From positions 124,973-188,972 of the forward strand of contig NZ_JACKUK010000009.1 of the NCBI RefSeq assembly GCF_025822765.1: 64,000 bases of DNA. The letters are read 5' to 3'. Positions 34,336-43,723 of the stretch are shown piece after piece (within the stretch, counting starts at the first letter, position 1; each line of letters starts with the position of its first letter). Below the pieces are notes generated by a model. It searched no databases, was not told the origin of the DNA, and saw only the letters and a list, made by a program, of their open reading frames with translations. A program made the position numbers and the translations under genes. The DNA is from Mycobacterium barrassiae (GTDB taxonomy: Bacteria > Actinomycetota > Actinomycetes > Mycobacteriales > Mycobacteriaceae).

Positions 34336-36708
34336 ATGCGAGTTGACGGACGGGACATCACCGTCTCGGGCAGCTTGCTGCAACCGTTGACCCGTCGGAC
34401 CAACGACATCTTCCGCGTCGTGCTGTCCGCGGTGTTCCTCGCGGTCGTCATCACCAGCTCGGTGATCACCCGCAACGAGTGGGTGGCGTTGGAGCGGTCG
34501 GTCTCCGAAATCGTCGCCGTCCTCACGCCGACCCAGGCCAACCTGGTGTATCTCGCGTACGGCGTCGCGATCCTGGCGGCGCCGTTCGTCATCCTGGTCA
34601 GCCTCATCGTCGGCAGGCAGTGGAAGCTGCTCGGCGCGTATGCGGCTGCGGCCGCGATCGCCGGGCTGGCGCTGTCGATCACCAACGCGGGCTTCGCCGC
34701 CCCGCAGTGGCACTTCGACCTGTCCGACCGGCTCGACACGCTGCCCTCGCAGTTCGTCGACGATCCGCGCTGGATCGCGATGCTCGCCGCGGTGCTCACG
34801 GTGTCGGGGCCGTGGCTGCCCGCGCGGTGGCGACGCTGGTGGTGGGCGCTGCTGCTGGCGTTCGTTCCGATTCATCTCGTCATCAGCGCGATCGTCCCCG
34901 CACGCTCGTTGGTCGGGCTCGCCGTCGGCTGGTTCGTCGGCGCGCTGGTCGTGCTCGTCGTCGGCACACCCGGCCTCGACGTACCGCTCGAGGGCGCGGT
35001 GCGCGCGATGGCCCGCCGCGGCTGCGTGGTCTACGAACTCAAGGTGCTACGACCGTCGGGCGCCGGTCCGCTGATCCTGCAGGCCGCGTGCGAGAACCAG
35101 CAGACGACGGCCGTGATGGAGATGTACGGACCGCACCAACGCGGCGGCGGTGTGCTGCTGCAGCTGTGGCGCAAAGTGCGCTTCCGCGACCGGGAGACCG
35201 CGCCCCTGCACGCGTCGATGCGCCGCCTCGTCGAGCACCGCGCGCTGATGGCCATCGCGATCGGCCAACTCAAGGTCGCCAACATCGAGACGATCGCCGT
35301 CGCCGGGCTCGAGCGCGGCTGGACGCTGTACGCCCACACCCCCGCCCGCGGCACGCCGATCGGCGACTGCACGGCGGCCATTCCCGTCAGCCGGGTCTGG
35401 GAATCGCTGCGCGAACTCCACGACTGCCAGATCTCCCACGGAGACCTTCGCGCCAGCGAGATCACCGTCGACGACGCGGTGCTGTTCGGCGGATTCGATA
35501 CCGCAGAGTACGGCGCCACCGAGGCGCAGCTGCGGTCCGATATCGCGCAGCTGCTGGTGACGACGACGCATCTCTACGACGCGCCATCCGCGGTGCGCGC
35601 CGCCATCGACGCCTTCGGCAAGAACACCGTGTTGACCGCATCGCGGCGTCTCACGAATGCGGCTGTGCCGCTGCGCATTCGGCAGTCCGTGGTCGATCCG
35701 AAGGCCGTCATCGCCGCCGCGCGTGACGAGGTGAAGCGGCAGACCCGCGTCGACGAGATCCGCACGGAGACCGTCACCCGGTTCACCCGCAGCCAGTTGA
35801 TCCAACTGGTGCTGCTGATCGCGCTGGTTTACGTCGCGTACCCGTTCATCAGCTCGGTGCCGACGTTCATCACCGAGCTGCGCACCGCGAACTGGTGGTT
35901 CGCTCTGCTGGGGCTGGCGGCGTCGAGCTTGACGTATGTCGGTGCGGCAGCGGCGCTGTGGGCCGCCGCCGACGGTGTGGTGAAGCTGTGGGGCCTGATC
36001 GTCATGCAGGTGGCCAACAAGTTCGCGGCCACCACGACACCGGCGGGTGTCGGCGGCCTCGCGCTCAGCGCCAGGTACCTGCAAAAGGGCGGCGTCACCC
36101 CGATGCGCGCGACGACGGCGGTCGCGCTGCAACAGTCGGTGCAGGTGATCACGCACATCGTGTTGTTGATCTTCTTCAGCACCGCAGCGGGGGTGTCCGC
36201 CAACCTTTCTCGCTTCGTGCCGAGCGTCAACGTGCTGTATCTGGTGGGCGGCCTGCTGCTCGGCCTGATCGGCACGTTCCTGCTGGTGCCAAGATTGCGG
36301 CGCTGGCTGGCGACGTCGGTGCGACCGCGGCTGGAGGAAGTCGTCGGACACCTCATCGAACTCGGCCGCGAGCCAAGACGCCTCGCTGTGATCGTGCTCG
36401 GTTGTGCAGCAACGACTCTCGGGAACGCGTTCGCACTGTGGGCGGCGATCGAGGCGTTCGGCGGCGACACCTCGTTCATCACCGTGACGGTCGTGACGAT
36501 GGTCGGCGGCACGCTGGCGTCCGCGGCGCCCACCCCGGGCGGCGTCGGCGCCGTGGAGGCGGCGTTGATCGGTGGTCTGGCCGCATTCGGCATGGCGGCG
36601 GCGACGGCCGTGCCCGCGGTGCTGCTGTATCGCGTGCTGACGACCTGGCTGCCGGTTTTCGTCGGCTGGCAGGTCATGCGTTGGATGACGAAGAACTCGC
36701 GAATTTAG
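34336..36708 (+). CDS. Large membrane protein: kinase-like domain fused to an LPG-synthase/UPF0104 flippase-like domain
   Basis: A 790-residue protein in three parts. Residues about 25-225 hold six or so membrane helices. Residues about 230-450 are cytosolic and carry kinase-like landmarks (SHGDLRASEITV near 367 resembling the catalytic loop, and FGGFD near 386 in the place of DFG), but the catalytic-loop Asn is Glu, so it is probably a pseudokinase or an APH-like fold. Residues about 480-785 form a lysylphosphatidylglycerol-synthase TM (YbhN/UPF0104) module with TPAGVGGLALSARY and PTPGGVGAVEA. That module flips lipids in MprF; no aminoacyl-transferase domain is present. Confidence 0.8.
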   Translation: MRVDGRDITVSGSLLQPLTRRTNDIFRVVLSAVFLAVVITSSVITRNEWVALERSVSEIVAVLTPTQANLVYLAYGVAILAAPFVILVSLIVGRQWKLLGAYAAAAAIAGLALSITNAGFAAPQWHFDLSDRLDTLPSQFVDDPRWIAMLAAVLTVSGPWLPARWRRWWWALLLAFVPIHLVISAIVPARSLVGLAVGWFVGALVVLVVGTPGLDVPLEGAVRAMARRGCVVYELKVLRPSGAGPLILQAACENQQTTAVMEMYGPHQRGGGVLLQLWRKVRFRDRETAPLHASMRRLVEHRALMAIAIGQLKVANIETIAVAGLERGWTLYAHTPARGTPIGDCTAAIPVSRVWESLRELHDCQISHGDLRASEITVDDAVLFGGFDTAEYGATEAQLRSDIAQLLVTTTHLYDAPSAVRAAIDAFGKNTVLTASRRLTNAAVPLRIRQSVVDPKAVIAAARDEVKRQTRVDEIRTETVTRFTRSQLIQLVLLIALVYVAYPFISSVPTFITELRTANWWFALLGLAASSLTYVGAAAALWAAADGVVKLWGLIVMQVANKFAATTTPAGVGGLALSARYLQKGGVTPMRATTAVALQQSVQVITHIVLLIFFSTAAGVSANLSRFVPSVNVLYLVGGLLLGLIGTFLLVPRLRRWLATSVRPRLEEVVGHLIELGREPRRLAVIVLGCAATTLGNAFALWAAIEAFGGDTSFITVTVVTMVGGTLASAAPTPGGVGAVEAALIGGLAAFGMAAATAVPAVLLYRVLTTWLPVFVGWQVMRWMTKNSRI

Positions 36709-36730
36709 TCCGGCGGGCCATACTGATCGG

Positions 36731-37117
36731 GTGCGTGAACTCAACGTCTTCGGCGCGGCGTTGGAGCCCTGCGGCACCGACCCGATGACCGGCTTCTACC
36801 GCGACGGCTGCTGTTCGACCGGCCCCCAGGATGTCGGCAGGCACACCATCTGCGCCGTGGTGACCGCCGAGTTCCTCGAGCATCAACGTTCCATCGGCAA
36901 CGACCTGTCGACCCCGATGCCGCAGTACCGCTTCCCCGGCCTGCAACCCGGTGACCGCTGGTGCGTCACCGCGGTGAACTGGCTGCGCGCCTATCACGAC
37001 GGGTGTGCGGCCCCCGTGGTGCTGGCATCCACCCATGAACGCACGCTCGACATCGTTCCGCTCGAGGCGCTGCAGGAGAACGCCGTCGACGTTCCCGACG
37101 ACCTCGGAAGTCTTTGA
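36731..37117 (+). CDS. DUF2237 family protein
   Basis: A 128-residue protein with the whole DUF2237 pattern: NVFGAALEPCGTDPMTGFYRDGCC, then CAVVTAEFLEHQRSIGNDLSTP and PGDRWCVTAVNWLRA. Four conserved Cys are present. Function of the family is unknown. GTG start; it follows the flippase gene by 22 bp and may be co-transcribed. Confidence 0.88.
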   Translation: MRELNVFGAALEPCGTDPMTGFYRDGCCSTGPQDVGRHTICAVVTAEFLEHQRSIGNDLSTPMPQYRFPGLQPGDRWCVTAVNWLRAYHDGCAAPVVLASTHERTLDIVPLEALQENAVDVPDDLGSL

Positions 37118-37162
37118 GCGAATACTCTTCAGGTCGCCGCGGATCAGGAATACCGTGGCGCT

Positions 37163-37645
37163 ATGGCAGACCAGACACCTGCAGTCATCGCCGATCATCC
37201 GCCGGAGAAGCTTCTCAAAGTGGCCAACCCGATGCTGCGGTTCCTGCTGGGCACCCCGCTGGCGGGGCCGCTGCGCAACCAGCTGATGGTGCTGAAGTTC
37301 AAGGGACGCAAATCGGGCCGCCCGTTCTCGATCCCGGTGAGCGCACACCACATCGACGGCACGTTGTACGCGATCGCGAACGCGGGGTGGAAGCACAACT
37401 TCACCGGCGGCGCCGACGCCGAGGTCGTGCATGGCGGAAAGACAACGAAGATGCACGGCGAGCTGATCTCCGACCCAGCAGTCGTCGCCGATCTCGCGCA
37501 TCGCTGCGCCCAGTCCTACGGCGTCAAGAAGGCGCAGACGATGATGGGACTCAAGTTCCGCGACAACCAGATCCCGACACTCGACGAATTCAAAGAGGGC
37601 CTCGCCCGCGAGAAGATCGTCGCCGTCAAGTTCACCCCGATCTGA
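37163..37645 (+). CDS. Nitroreductase/quinone reductase family (DUF385, flavin/F420 split barrel)
   Basis: A 160-residue split-barrel protein: FKGRKSGRPFSIPVS followed by YAIANAGWKHNF, the F420/FMN-binding signature seen in the Ddn-like DUF385 group. These enzymes reduce quinones or nitro compounds with F420H2, or bind flavin. It ends 4 bp before the SDR gene, suggesting a redox operon. The cofactor is inferred. Confidence 0.78.
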   Translation: MADQTPAVIADHPPEKLLKVANPMLRFLLGTPLAGPLRNQLMVLKFKGRKSGRPFSIPVSAHHIDGTLYAIANAGWKHNFTGGADAEVVHGGKTTKMHGELISDPAVVADLAHRCAQSYGVKKAQTMMGLKFRDNQIPTLDEFKEGLAREKIVAVKFTPI

Positions 37646-37649
37646 TCCC

Positions 37650-38447
37650 ATGCAGCTCGCGGGCAAGACCGTCCTGCTCACCGGTGCCACCGGCGGCCTC
37701 GGACGGGCCATCGCCGCCGCGCTCGCGGTCCGTGGCGCCCGGCTGATCCTCAGCTCGCGCAAGCAAGAGGAACTCGACGCGCTCGCGGCGTCGCTATCGG
37801 GCGATGGCCATCGCACGATCGTCAGCGACCTCGCCGAAGACGGTGCCTCAGATGCGCTGCTGGCTGAGGCGGGGGACATCGACGTCCTCGTCGCCAACGC
37901 CGCCCTGCCGGCATCGGGCACGCTCGACAGCTTCACCCCCGACCAAGTCAACCGGGCATTGCGGGTCAACCTCGAATCGCCGATCCAGATGACCCGCACG
38001 TTGATACCCACGTTCACCATGCGACGGTCCGGACACTTCGTCTATGTCTCGTCGCTGGCCGGCAAGGCCGCGAGTCCCGGCGGATCGCTCTATGCCGCAA
38101 CGAAATTCGGCCTGCGCGGATTTGCCCTGTGTCTGCGCGATGATTTAGGGCCCGCCGGTGTCGGCGTCTCGGTGGTCTGCCCCGGGTTCATCCGCGACGC
38201 GGGCATGTTCGCCGAGTCGGGAGCAACGGCGCTGCCGTTCGTCGGCACCTCCGCACCCGAGCAGGTCGGCGACGCGGTGGTCACCGCGATCGAACGAAAC
38301 CGCGGCGAGGTCACCGTCGCTCCGCTACGCCAGCGCGCGGTGGTGCAGTTCGCCATGAACGCGCCCGCGCTGGCCTCGCGCCTCGCGGGCGATCTGGCCG
38401 CCAAGACGACCGCCGAGATCGCTGCCGGACAGCGACACAAACGTTGA
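37650..38447 (+). CDS. Short-chain dehydrogenase/reductase
   Basis: A 265-residue SDR: TGATGGLGRAI (residues 11-21) binds NAD(P), NAALPASG is the NAG-type motif, then VSSLAGK with the catalytic Ser and YAATK with Tyr and Lys. The active site is complete. The C-terminus is not diagnostic of substrate. It begins 4 bp after the split-barrel gene. Confidence 0.9.
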   Translation: MQLAGKTVLLTGATGGLGRAIAAALAVRGARLILSSRKQEELDALAASLSGDGHRTIVSDLAEDGASDALLAEAGDIDVLVANAALPASGTLDSFTPDQVNRALRVNLESPIQMTRTLIPTFTMRRSGHFVYVSSLAGKAASPGGSLYAATKFGLRGFALCLRDDLGPAGVGVSVVCPGFIRDAGMFAESGATALPFVGTSAPEQVGDAVVTAIERNRGEVTVAPLRQRAVVQFAMNAPALASRLAGDLAAKTTAEIAAGQRHKR

Positions 38448-38498
38448 TGACGCCGTTCAGGTCGTTCGGGCGACCACCTGCGGATACCGTTCTTGGTC

Positions 38499-40121
38499 AT
38501 GTCCGCCGACAGTGACGAGCTGAACGCCGCGCGAGAGGCGTATTCCCGGGGTGATTGGCGCGCCGCCTACGAGCATTTCGGCCGCGCGGTCAAAACCGCG
38601 GAGCTGAGCACCGAGGACCTCTCGTCGTTCGGCATGGCGGCATGGCGGCTGGGCTACGGCAGCGAATCCATCAGGATGTCCGAAGAGGCCTTCAACCGGC
38701 TGGTGGCCGAGAACGACACGAAGAACGCCGCCATGAAGGCCGCCGATGTCGCACTGCAATGGCTCAACGGCGCAGACCAGACGATCACCCGGGTCTGGGT
38801 GAACCGCGCGCGCCGCCTGCTCGAAAATTCTCCCGAGGAAGAGGCGTTCGCATACCTGCTTTATGTGGAGTCGCAGCTGTCGGTCATCACGGGCGAGTTC
38901 GACGCGGGAGTGCAACGCGCCGAAGAGCTTCAGGAATTCGTGCGTAAGCGCAACTCGCCCGGGCTCACCGCGCTCGGCCTGACGGCGAGCGGCCTGTCGA
39001 AACTCCCTTTCGCCCGCACCGGCGAGGCGCTGGCCGAACTGGACGAGGCGATGATGCCGGTACTCGCGGGACAGGTTCCGGTGGACTGGGCCGGCGACAT
39101 CTACTGCGCCGTGATTCACGAGTGCTACCGCCTCGGCGACCTGGGCCGCATGAAGACGTGGACCAATGCCATGGACAAGTGGCGCGAGAGCCCTGAGGTT
39201 GCCGCATCCTGGTACGGCACCACGTGCGAGGTTCACAAATGGCAATTACTCAGCGCCACAACCGATTACCGTGAGCTGGAGCAGCGGCTGGTCAATGCCC
39301 TCGACGCCATCGAGGATTTCCACGCGCCGACGTCGGGGGAAGGCCACTACGAACTCGGCGATCTGCGCCGGCGGATGGGTGATATCGACGGCGCCCGTGC
39401 GGCTTTCGCGAAGGCCCGCGAGATCGGCTTCGAACCCTTCCCCGGTGAGGCACTCATGAAGTGCCAACTCGGCGACGCCGACACAGCATGGAACGACCTG
39501 CGGATGCGGATGGATGCCGAGGAGGACGAGATCACCCGCCTTCGCTTCCTCCCCGCGGCCATCGAGATCGCACTGGCCCGCGGCCGCGTCGACGATGCCG
39601 ACCAGCTGTGCCGCGAGCTCGAGGAGGGCGCCGAGAAATTCGACTCGCCGGGTTTCCGGGCCTGGGCGCGGCATGCCCGCGGGGCGGTGCTCGTCAAACA
39701 GGGGGCACCCGCCGAGGCGTTGCCGATCCTGCAGGACGCGCTGCGTCGGTACCGAAGCAACCAACGCCGCTACGAGATGGCGCAGGTATGCGAGTGGACG
39801 GCACTCGCCCGCGAGGCGGCCGGCGACAAATCCGGCGCCGCCGCCGACCGAGCCAATGCCGAATCGATCTACCAACAGCTCGGCGCTCAGCCGTGTCAGG
39901 CCTCTGAGGTTGAGCTGCCCGGTGGGTTGACGAAGCGGGAGGTCGAGGTGCTGGCCCTCATCGCGGGCGGCGCGTCCAACCGCGAGGTCGGAAAACAGCT
40001 GTTCATCAGCGAAAAGACCGTCGGCAGGCACCTGGCCAACATCTTCGCCAAGCTCGACGTGTCATCCCGCACGGCAGCTGCGGCGTGGGCTCACGAGCAC
40101 AAGGTGCAGCCCACCGCCTGA
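38499..40121 (+). CDS. LuxR-type regulator with TPR-like repeats
   Basis: A 540-residue protein: residues 1 to about 460 are helical repeats of TPR type (AREAYSRGDWRAAYEHFGRA, ELGDLRRRMGDIDGARAAFAKA), and the last 65 form a LuxR-type helix-turn-helix (LTKREVEVLALIAGGASNREVGKQLFISEKTVGRHL written in two parts: LTKREVEVLALIAGG and SNREVGKQLFISEKTV). No ATPase (MalT/LAL) domain is present. The ATG at 38499 is preferred to a TTG two codons upstream. A hairpin follows at 40134. Targets are unknown. Confidence 0.85.
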   Translation: MSADSDELNAAREAYSRGDWRAAYEHFGRAVKTAELSTEDLSSFGMAAWRLGYGSESIRMSEEAFNRLVAENDTKNAAMKAADVALQWLNGADQTITRVWVNRARRLLENSPEEEAFAYLLYVESQLSVITGEFDAGVQRAEELQEFVRKRNSPGLTALGLTASGLSKLPFARTGEALAELDEAMMPVLAGQVPVDWAGDIYCAVIHECYRLGDLGRMKTWTNAMDKWRESPEVAASWYGTTCEVHKWQLLSATTDYRELEQRLVNALDAIEDFHAPTSGEGHYELGDLRRRMGDIDGARAAFAKAREIGFEPFPGEALMKCQLGDADTAWNDLRMRMDAEEDEITRLRFLPAAIEIALARGRVDDADQLCRELEEGAEKFDSPGFRAWARHARGAVLVKQGAPAEALPILQDALRRYRSNQRRYEMAQVCEWTALAREAAGDKSGAAADRANAESIYQQLGAQPCQASEVELPGGLTKREVEVLALIAGGASNREVGKQLFISEKTVGRHLANIFAKLDVSSRTAAAAWAHEHKVQPTA

Positions 40122-40133
40122 AATCCCCGGCGT

Positions 40134-40189
40134 CGAGACTGCTAACAGATCGCGTTTCGGCGTTGATTCGCGATCTGTGCGCAGTTTCG
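40134..40189. repeat. Intergenic hairpin, CGAGACTG-ACAGATCGCG class
   Basis: 21-nt arms at 40134-40154 and 40169-40189 with a two-base mismatch and one wobble, 14-nt loop, 12 nt after the LuxR stop. The arm sequence matches the perfect element at 46590-46647. Confidence 0.8.
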
Positions 40190-40334
40190 GTGTGCCCAGC
40201 TAGGCGTCTGCATCATTTGACCCATAGGGCATGTAGCAAACACATCTTTCTCCCGATGTTCGGCCCTATATGAGGCCCATAGCTTTGTGATCAGCCGGTT
40301 CACCCCGGAACAGACCACCGAAAGCAGGGACATC

Positions 40335-40661
40335 ATGAACACCACCGCAACCAAGAAGATCGCCCTCGCCGCACTCGCCGCCCCGGTCATGACCGCGCTG
40401 GCCGTCGGCCTTGCCGCCGCCGCCCACGCCGACACCGACCCCGCCTCCATCGACGGCGCCGCCCCCTCGGCCCCCACCGCAGTCGACACCATCAACGACT
40501 TCAAGGACCAGGGCTTCCGCGTCACCATCAACACCAGCGCCGACGTTCCGCTCACCCAATGCTCGGTCATCTCCACCCGCCAGGAGCGCCACCAGCACCA
40601 CGGCCGCACCAACGACCTGGTCACCGTTTACGTCGACGCCTACTGCCCGCCCGCCGCATAA
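40335..40661 (+). CDS. Small secreted protein of unknown function
   Basis: A 108-residue protein with a clear signal peptide (residues 1-32, cut at AAHA). The mature part is about 76 residues with two Cys (LTQCSVIS and DAYCPP) and a His-rich segment RQERHQHHGR that could bind metal. AGGGAC precedes the ATG. It ends 27 bp before the MFS gene and may be the first gene of that operon. No family is recognised. Confidence 0.75.
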   Translation: MNTTATKKIALAALAAPVMTALAVGLAAAAHADTDPASIDGAAPSAPTAVDTINDFKDQGFRVTINTSADVPLTQCSVISTRQERHQHHGRTNDLVTVYVDAYCPPAA

Positions 40662-40688
40662 GTACCTGAGACGACGGAGTCCACGGTC

Positions 40689-42257
40689 ATGACACGCAGA
40701 TGGTCGGCGCTCGGCGTCCTCGCTCTGGGTGTCCTGCTGATTGGAGTCGACGCCACGGTGCTTGCGGTGGCAGTTCCGTTCATCACCGAAGACCTCGGCG
40801 CGACCGCCACCCAGGTGCTGTGGATCGGCGACATCTACTCCTTCGTGCTGGCCGGTCTGCTCGTCACGATGGGCGGTCTCGGCGACCGCATCGGTCACAA
40901 GAAGTTGTTGCTCGGTGGTGCAACCGGCTTCGCGATCATGTCGGTGGCGACGGCGTACGCGCCGACCGCCGAGCTGCTCATCGGCGCGCGCGCACTGCTC
41001 GCCGTCGCCGGAGCGACCCTGGCTCCGTCGACCCTCGCGCTGATCCGTGCGCTGTTCTCCGACTCGCGGGAACGCAGCGTCGCCGTGGGCATCTGGGCAG
41101 CCGTCTTCTCGGCCGGCACCGCACTGGGACCCGTCGTCGGTGGCCTCCTGCTCGAGCACTTCTGGTGGGGCTCGGTCTTCTTGATCAATGTCCCGCTGAT
41201 CGTCGCGCTGCTGGTCGGCGGCGTCGTGCTGCTACCGGAAATGCGCAACGCCACACCCGGACCGGTGGACCTGCCCAGCGTCGGCCTGTCGCTGGTGGGA
41301 ACCCTCGGCGTCGTCTACGCCCTCAAGGAAGGCGTCCACAACGGAATTCGCGTCGACATCGTGGTCGCCGGCCTACTCGGGGCCGCGGCGATGACGCTGT
41401 TCGTCCGACGCCAACTCCAACTGCCCGACCCACTGATCGACATCCGGCTGTTCTGCAACCGCACCTTCACCGGTGTCGTGACCGCCAACTTCCTTTCAAT
41501 ACTTGGACTTTCGGGCATGGTGTACTTCCTGTCCCAGTACTTCCAACTGGTGAATGGGTACAGCCCCTTGAACGCCGGGCTCGCCGAGCTGCCAGCCGCG
41601 GTGGCGGCGATGGTGTTCGGTGTCTTGGCCGGGGTGGCCGTGCGCTTCTGGTCACGACGCGCGGTGCTGGCGACCGGGTTGGCACTCATCGGATTCGCGA
41701 TGGCGTCATTGACAACCCTCAGCCCGGCGACCGGCTACCCGCGGCTCGGTGTCGCCCTGTTCGTCATCGGTATGGGCCTCGGCCTGGCGTACACGGTGGC
41801 CAACGACCTCATCATCGACAGCGTTCCGCCGGAGCGCACGGGTGCGGCGGCGGCGCTCTCGGAGACCGCCTACGAGCTGGGCATGGCATTCGGTATCGCG
41901 GTCCTCGGCTCCATTGTCGCCGCCATCTACCGGGGCCTCGCGATCCCCCCGGGCATCCGTGACGACGTTGCGGCGTATGCGAGGGAAACCCTTGGCGCTG
42001 CGCATGATTCGGCAACCAAGCTGTCGCCCGAGAATGCTCACGCTCTGCTGACATCCGCCCAAAGCGCCTTCACCGAAGGTCTCGCCGTGGCAGCCGGTGT
42101 CGGCTCGATTCTGCTGTTGGCGTCGTCGGCCGCGGTGTGGGTCCTGCTGAAACCACACCGTGGCGAAAACTGTCGGAAAGGTCAAATCATGCGAGTATGC
42201 ACACCCGCGGAGCTAAAGTCTGGGCACTTCTCAGGGCGACAGGAGGCACTGAAATGA
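40689..42257 (+). CDS. MFS drug-exporter-type transporter (DHA2/EmrB-QacA family)
   Basis: A 522-residue transporter with about 14 membrane helices. The loop 2-3 motif GLGDRIGHKKLLLGG and the motif C-like GTALGPVVGGLLLE mark the proton-driven DHA2 exporters. The acid residue in helix 1 (GVDATVLAVAVP) is present. The stop overlaps the next gene's ATG (ATGA at 42254-42257). The substrate is unknown; the operon suggests an amino-acid- or amine-derived compound. Confidence 0.88.
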   Translation: MTRRWSALGVLALGVLLIGVDATVLAVAVPFITEDLGATATQVLWIGDIYSFVLAGLLVTMGGLGDRIGHKKLLLGGATGFAIMSVATAYAPTAELLIGARALLAVAGATLAPSTLALIRALFSDSRERSVAVGIWAAVFSAGTALGPVVGGLLLEHFWWGSVFLINVPLIVALLVGGVVLLPEMRNATPGPVDLPSVGLSLVGTLGVVYALKEGVHNGIRVDIVVAGLLGAAAMTLFVRRQLQLPDPLIDIRLFCNRTFTGVVTANFLSILGLSGMVYFLSQYFQLVNGYSPLNAGLAELPAAVAAMVFGVLAGVAVRFWSRRAVLATGLALIGFAMASLTTLSPATGYPRLGVALFVIGMGLGLAYTVANDLIIDSVPPERTGAAAALSETAYELGMAFGIAVLGSIVAAIYRGLAIPPGIRDDVAAYARETLGAAHDSATKLSPENAHALLTSAQSAFTEGLAVAAGVGSILLLASSAAVWVLLKPHRGENCRKGQIMRVCTPAELKSGHFSGRQEALK

Positions 42258-43720
42258 CACAGGTTTCGCCCGAGAAACCCGGCGCCGATGAGTTCTGTGA
42301 GGACTGCGGCTACGAACCCGAACTCAAACGGACGCTCGGCCAGTTTCAAGTGTTCGCAATCTCGTTCGCGTTCATCTCGGTGGCGGTCGGTGTCTTCGGT
42401 ACCTACGACGACGTCCTGAGGAATGCAGGACCGGTCGGGATCTGGCTCTGGATCGTCGTGGCCATCGGGCAGACACTCGTGGCGCTCGTGATCGCGCAGT
42501 TCGCCGCCCGCATCCCCCTGAGCGGCTCCTCCTACCAATGGGGTTCACGACTGGCCAACCCAAAGGTCGGCTGGTGGTTCGGCTGGGCCAGCTTCTGCAT
42601 CCTGGCGACGGGCGTGGTGGCCATCAACAACGCGCTGGCCCAAATGGCCCTGATGCCGCTGCTCGGAATGCCCGAGGACGAGGGCACGGCACGCATCATC
42701 ACCGTGGTCCTGATGATCGTCGAGGCGCTGATCGTCATCGCGTCGACTCGCCTGTTGGCGATGATCAACAGCGGTGCGGTGGGTCTGGAGCTGTCGCTGG
42801 TGATCATCTTGACCATCGCGCTTTTCGTGGCTGTCGCGGTTTCCGGTAAGGGTTCAGTCAGCAACCTTGTGTCCCGAGGTATCACCGAGGGCGCCCCGAA
42901 CTACTTCGCCATCGGCGGCGGTCTGATGCTCGCCACGGTCCTGGGCATGACGACACTTGTCGGTTTTGAGGCCGCGGCCAACCTCGCTGAGGAAGCCAAG
43001 GATCCCTACCGCACCGTCCCCCGCGCGGTGGTCGGCTCCGTCATCGCGGCGTCGGTGCTGGGACTCGTCTTCCTGATCTCGCTCACAGTTGCGATCGATG
43101 ACATGGACCGGATCAGCCGCAGCGATTCACCGGTGGTGTTGATCCTGCGCGATCAGCTGGGCCCGGTGACCGAGAGCATCCTGCTCACCGCGATCGTCTT
43201 CGCGTTCTTCGGCGCCGGCTTGGTGACCCTGGCCACCTGCTCGCGGATCGTCTACGCGATGGCGCGTGATTCCCGCTTCCCCGCGCACGGGATGATGCGC
43301 CGCGTCAACCCACGCACCCAGACGCCGATTCCCGCGACGATCTTGGTGGTCGTGTTGGGGATCCTGCTGATGATCGCGATGCCGGGCGACGCGCTGCTGG
43401 CGCTGATCACCACTGGGACGATTCTCGGGCCTCTTCTCTACGGCGCGACCATCGTTCTCTACCTGTCGGTCCGCAAACGACTGGACCGCGTGGAGGGTGC
43501 GTTCGATCTCGGGCGCTTCGAAATGCCTGTCGCGGTGAGCGCTTTGATCTGGTCGGCGATCGCGATATTCGTGATCCTGGCTCCCCCGTCAGCGCGGGTC
43601 CCCACCGCGCTCGTGGCCGGGCTGTTCCTCATCGGCGGGCTCTACTTCTTCAAGCTGTGGACGTTCGACCGGGAGATCCTGGAGACCGAGCCTGGCGACA
43701 CCGAAATGTTCAAGCACTGA
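42254..43720 (+). CDS. APC family amino acid/amine permease (copy 1)
   Basis: A 488-residue permease with about 12 helices and typical APC features (PLSGSSYQWGSRLANPKVG near helix 3, GFEAAANLAEEAKDP in helix 6). The ATG has AGGAGG upstream, and the frame's longer upstream part lies inside the MFS gene. It closely resembles the second permease at 45091, for example YxPELKRTLGxFQxFAISFA. A flavin oxidase gene lies between the two copies. The likely substrate is an amino acid, GABA or choline-like amine. Confidence 0.88.
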   Translation: MTQVSPEKPGADEFCEDCGYEPELKRTLGQFQVFAISFAFISVAVGVFGTYDDVLRNAGPVGIWLWIVVAIGQTLVALVIAQFAARIPLSGSSYQWGSRLANPKVGWWFGWASFCILATGVVAINNALAQMALMPLLGMPEDEGTARIITVVLMIVEALIVIASTRLLAMINSGAVGLELSLVIILTIALFVAVAVSGKGSVSNLVSRGITEGAPNYFAIGGGLMLATVLGMTTLVGFEAAANLAEEAKDPYRTVPRAVVGSVIAASVLGLVFLISLTVAIDDMDRISRSDSPVVLILRDQLGPVTESILLTAIVFAFFGAGLVTLATCSRIVYAMARDSRFPAHGMMRRVNPRTQTPIPATILVVVLGILLMIAMPGDALLALITTGTILGPLLYGATIVLYLSVRKRLDRVEGAFDLGRFEMPVAVSALIWSAIAIFVILAPPSARVPTALVAGLFLIGGLYFFKLWTFDREILETEPGDTEMFKH

Positions 43721-43723
43721 CCG

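Noticed and set aside
35047-36777. 576-codon open frame antisense to the flippase-like gene
   Set aside because: Gln/Arg/His-rich with no membrane or catalytic pattern; it is a shadow of the plus-strand gene.
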